From positions 1-7,748 of the forward strand of contig JAKFUW010000224.1 of assembly GCA_021732545.1 (NCBI GenBank): a stretch of DNA of 7,748 bases, in the 5' to 3' direction. The position numbers were made by a program, and so were the translations under genes. Shown piece by piece: positions 5,592-7,748 of the stretch. The first letter of the stretch is position 1. Each line of letters begins with the position of its first letter. This DNA is from Alphaproteobacteria bacterium (GTDB lineage: Bacteria > Pseudomonadota > Alphaproteobacteria > Rickettsiales > UBA3002). The notes under the pieces are model-generated. The model made no database searches and had not been told where the DNA came from. It worked only from the letters and a program-made list of their open reading frames with translations.

Positions 5592-7670
5592 ATGCCAAAG
5601 TTAAAAATTGATGGTGTGGAATATGAGTTTGAGGCCGGCATGAGCGTCATTCAGGTGTGTGACGCCGTGGGTGTTGAGATCCCGCGTTTTTGCTACCATG
5701 AAAAGCTCGAAATTGCAGGCAACTGCCGCATGTGCTTGGTGGAAGCCAAGCCAGGTCCTCCTAAGCCACAAGCCTCGTGTGCGCTGCCTGCCGCCGATGG
5801 TCAGGAGATTTTTACCACAACCGACATGGTGAAAAAAGCACGCGAAGGCGTGATGGAAATGTTGCTGATTAACCACCCGCTCGATTGCCCGATCTGTGAC
5901 CAAGGCGGGGAGTGCGATCTGCAAGACCAAGCGATGTTTTATGGCTCAGGGGCAAGCCGCTACACCGAGCATAAACGCGCGGTGGAAGATAAATATATGG
6001 GCCCACTGGTGAAAACGCAGATGACGCGCTGCATCCACTGCACGCGCTGTGTGCGCTTTGCTGAAGACATTGCAGGTGTGCCGGAAGTGGGCGCACTCTA
6101 TCGCGGCGAACACATGCAAATTACGACTTATCTTGAGCAATCGATGACGTCGGAATTATCGGCGAATGTGATTGATCTGTGCCCTGTGGGTGCGCTCACA
6201 TCCAAGCCCTATGCGTTTGTGGCACGCCCATGGGAGCTGAAAAAAACCGAGACGATTGATGTGATGGACGCGGTGGGTAGCAACATCCGCGTCGATTCGC
6301 GCGGTGAGGCGATTTTGCGCGTGATGCCGCGCCTGAATGAAGAGATCAACGAGGAATGGATTGCCGACAAAACACGCTACGCGATTGATGGCTTAAAAAA
6401 CCAGCGGCTCGATACGCCTTATGTGCGCCGCAATGGCAAGTTGCAAGCGGCGACGTGGGATGAAGCGCTGGGTGCGATAGTGACTCGGATGAATGGCCTC
6501 GCAGGCAACCGTATGGCGGCGCTGGCGGGGAATCTGGCTGATGTGGAGAGCATGATGGCGTTGAAAGATTTAATGGCGGAATTGGGCTCGCCCAACATTG
6601 ATTGCCGCCAAGATGGCGCGAAACTTGATGCATCGGATCGTGCGAGCTATGTGTTTAATAGCACCATTGCAGGGATTGAAGAGGCGGATGTGGTGTTGCT
6701 GGTGGGCGTGAATCCCCGCCACGAAGCACCGCTGATCAATGCGCGGCTGCGCAAAAATTATGTTAGAGGTGGCACGCAATTTTTCAACATCGGACAGCAG
6801 CTAGACCTTACCTTCCCCGTGAAAGAAATCTGCAACGATCCGCGTATGCTCAACGCGATTGCGGCAGGCGAACATGAGATGGCGCAGATTTTTTCGAAGG
6901 CGAAAAAACCCGCAATCATCATCGGCACCGCAGCGGTAGCACGCGACGATGGCGCGGCGATTATGGCGGCGTGCAAAGCGATTGCCGATAATTGCGGCGT
7001 GGTGAAAGATGGCTGGAACGGCTTTAACTTTTTGCACTATGCCGCAGGGCGCGTGGGTGGGTTGGATATTGGATTTGTGCCGCAGAAAAATGGCAAAGAT
7101 ATTTCTGCCATGATCGAGGCGATTGAGCAGGAAGAAATTGAACTGGTGTATCTGCTGGGTGTCGATGAAATTGATATGCGTTATTTTGGCGGCGCGTTTG
7201 TGATTTATCAGGGACATCATGGCGATATTGGTGCGCACCGCGCCGATGTGGTGTTGCCAGGTGCGGCTTACACCGAAAAAGATGCGGTCTATGTCAACAC
7301 CGAAGGCCGCCCGCAAGAGGCCTTCCGCGCAGTGTTTCCGGTGGGTCAAGCGCGTGAGGATTGGAAAATTATTCGCGCACTTTCGGAAAAACTTGGCCAC
7401 ACATTGCCCTATGATACGCAAAGTGCACTGCGTGCTCGGATATTAGAGGTTGCCCCGCAACTTTCTACGCTCGATGAGATTGCGCCCGTCAAATGGAAAA
7501 AAAGCACCAAACAGCCCAAGGCGTATAAAATTAAAAATGATCCGTTTGAGAAAGTGATTTTGAATTATTACATGACCGACCCCATCAGCCGCGCCAGCAA
7601 AACCATGGCCGAATGCACCGATGTGTTGTTGCGCCAGCGCAATGGTAAATCTGCCAAGGAGGCCGCGTGA
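5592..7670 (+). CDS. nuoG: NADH-quinone oxidoreductase subunit G (75 kDa subunit)
   Basis: The largest peripheral-arm subunit, which carries the Fe-S chain from NuoF/NuoE toward the quinone site. The protein is 692 aa, usual for alphaproteobacteria. An N-terminal ferredoxin-like domain has the [2Fe-2S] N1b ligands C34, C45, C48 and C63. The His-Cys domain (HPLDCPICDQGGECDLQD) gives N5 ligands H95, C99, C102 and C108. The next ferredoxin-like part gives N4 ligands C147, C150, C153 and C197. A molybdopterin-oxidoreductase-like domain follows; the extra N7 cysteine motif seen in E. coli and Thermus is absent. The C-terminal NYYMTDPISRASKTMAE block is characteristic. AAGGA at 5581-5585 supports the ATG at 5592. 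The stop overlaps the next ATG, so the downstream gene is coupled. The repeat array directly upstream does not enter the gene. Confidence 0.98.
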   Translation: MPKLKIDGVEYEFEAGMSVIQVCDAVGVEIPRFCYHEKLEIAGNCRMCLVEAKPGPPKPQASCALPAADGQEIFTTTDMVKKAREGVMEMLLINHPLDCPICDQGGECDLQDQAMFYGSGASRYTEHKRAVEDKYMGPLVKTQMTRCIHCTRCVRFAEDIAGVPEVGALYRGEHMQITTYLEQSMTSELSANVIDLCPVGALTSKPYAFVARPWELKKTETIDVMDAVGSNIRVDSRGEAILRVMPRLNEEINEEWIADKTRYAIDGLKNQRLDTPYVRRNGKLQAATWDEALGAIVTRMNGLAGNRMAALAGNLADVESMMALKDLMAELGSPNIDCRQDGAKLDASDRASYVFNSTIAGIEEADVVLLVGVNPRHEAPLINARLRKNYVRGGTQFFNIGQQLDLTFPVKEICNDPRMLNAIAAGEHEMAQIFSKAKKPAIIIGTAAVARDDGAAIMAACKAIADNCGVVKDGWNGFNFLHYAAGRVGGLDIGFVPQKNGKDISAMIEAIEQEEIELVYLLGVDEIDMRYFGGAFVIYQGHHGDIGAHRADVVLPGAAYTEKDAVYVNTEGRPQEAFRAVFPVGQAREDWKIIRALSEKLGHTLPYDTQSALRARILEVAPQLSTLDEIAPVKWKKSTKQPKAYKIKNDPFEKVILNYYMTDPISRASKTMAECTDVLLRQRNGKSAKEAA
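7656..7662 (+). promoter_or_regulatory. Strong ribosome binding site for the gene after nuoG
   Basis: AAGGAGG, a complete Shine-Dalgarno core, lies in the last codons of nuoG seven bases before the ATG at 7670. It decides that start over the second in-frame ATG at 7679. Confidence 0.75.
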
Positions 7671-7748
7671 TGGATACCATGAAAACCGTCCTCTCCCTGT
7701 GGGGGAGGAATGAGGAGGGGGTAGCGCACTGCGCTGTCCGTGCTGTAT
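7670..7748 (+). CDS. Start of the gene following nuoG (nuoH expected, not confirmed)
   Basis: The ATG shares its A with the nuoG stop (TGATG), and a full Shine-Dalgarno precedes it. The frame stays open for all 26 readable codons to the window edge. By operon order the next gene should be nuoH, a membrane subunit whose N-terminus soon becomes a hydrophobic helix. The visible residues are not like that: after MDTMKTVLSLW they turn polar (GRNEEGVAHCAVRAV), and the DNA beneath them is palindromic and repeat-like. Either a repeat has landed near the start of nuoH, in frame or not, or a separate small frame precedes it. The identity is left open. Confidence 0.5.
   Translation, partial: MDTMKTVLSLWGRNEEGVAHCAVRAV
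7690..7735 (+). repeat. Probable dispersed palindromic repeat at the start of the gene after nuoG
   Basis: CCTCTCCC (7690-7697) pairs with GGGGGAGG (7701-7708), with one G-T pair. A second small stem, AGCGC (7723-7727) with GCGCT (7731-7735), follows. The purine-rich GAGGAGGGGG tract between them resembles the CTCCC...GGGGGAG intergenic repeats I know from alphaproteobacteria. Only one copy is visible here, so its repeat nature is by resemblance. Confidence 0.5.

Noticed and set aside
5185..5598. 137-aa minus-strand open frame with repeated internal peptide
   Set aside because: It is the antisense reading of the 150-bp tandem repeats; because 150 is divisible by three the frame stays open and repeats itself. 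It has no independent coding signal.
6217..6360. Possible N7-type Fe-S cluster site in nuoG
   Set aside because: No cysteines occur in the stretch after the N4 ligands, so the extra cluster is absent, as in other alphaproteobacteria.

Overview
The window is part of a NADH:quinone oxidoreductase (respiratory complex I, nuo) operon, with every identified gene on the + strand. NuoD resembles the mitochondrial 49 kDa subunit. NuoE carries the C-terminal extension typical of alphaproteobacteria, and NuoG lacks the extra N7-type cysteine motif. Together these point to an alphaproteobacterium. The lineage cannot be narrowed further from the sequence alone.

Layout. 1-684 is the 3' part of an unrecognised single-pass membrane protein whose frame is open to the window edge. 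684-1862 is nuoD. 1866-2434 is an overlapping DUF4160/DUF2442 pair. 2424-3080 is nuoE and 3080-4354 is nuoF. 4367-4576 is a lone HicB-like domain gene. 4577-5591 is a repeat region enclosing a small GIY-YIG nuclease gene (4895-5188). 5592-7670 is nuoG. From 7670 a further reading frame starts with a strong ribosome binding site; its readable part is dominated by a second, unrelated palindromic repeat.

How the genes work together. NuoE, NuoF and NuoG form the NADH-oxidising arm of complex I: FMN and most of the Fe-S chain. NuoD forms part of the quinone-reduction site. Several junctions are translationally coupled by one-base or short overlaps (684, 2135, 2424, 3080, 7670). The accessory genes sit exactly at nuo gene junctions, in the same direction, and do not break any nuo frame.

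The most unusual part is the 1237-bp gap between nuoF and nuoG. It holds eight copies of a 42-44 nt hairpin in alternating orientation (five reverse, three forward). They form 131-nt inverted pairs on a 150-bp tandem period, with compensatory changes in the stems. Their ends, CTGGAT and ATGACG, match a separate short GAAA-loop hairpin nearby. The GIY-YIG gene lies inside this array with hairpins on both sides. This resembles the REP/REPIN plus RAYT arrangement, but with a GIY-YIG nuclease in place of a RAYT transposase. That functional link is inference.
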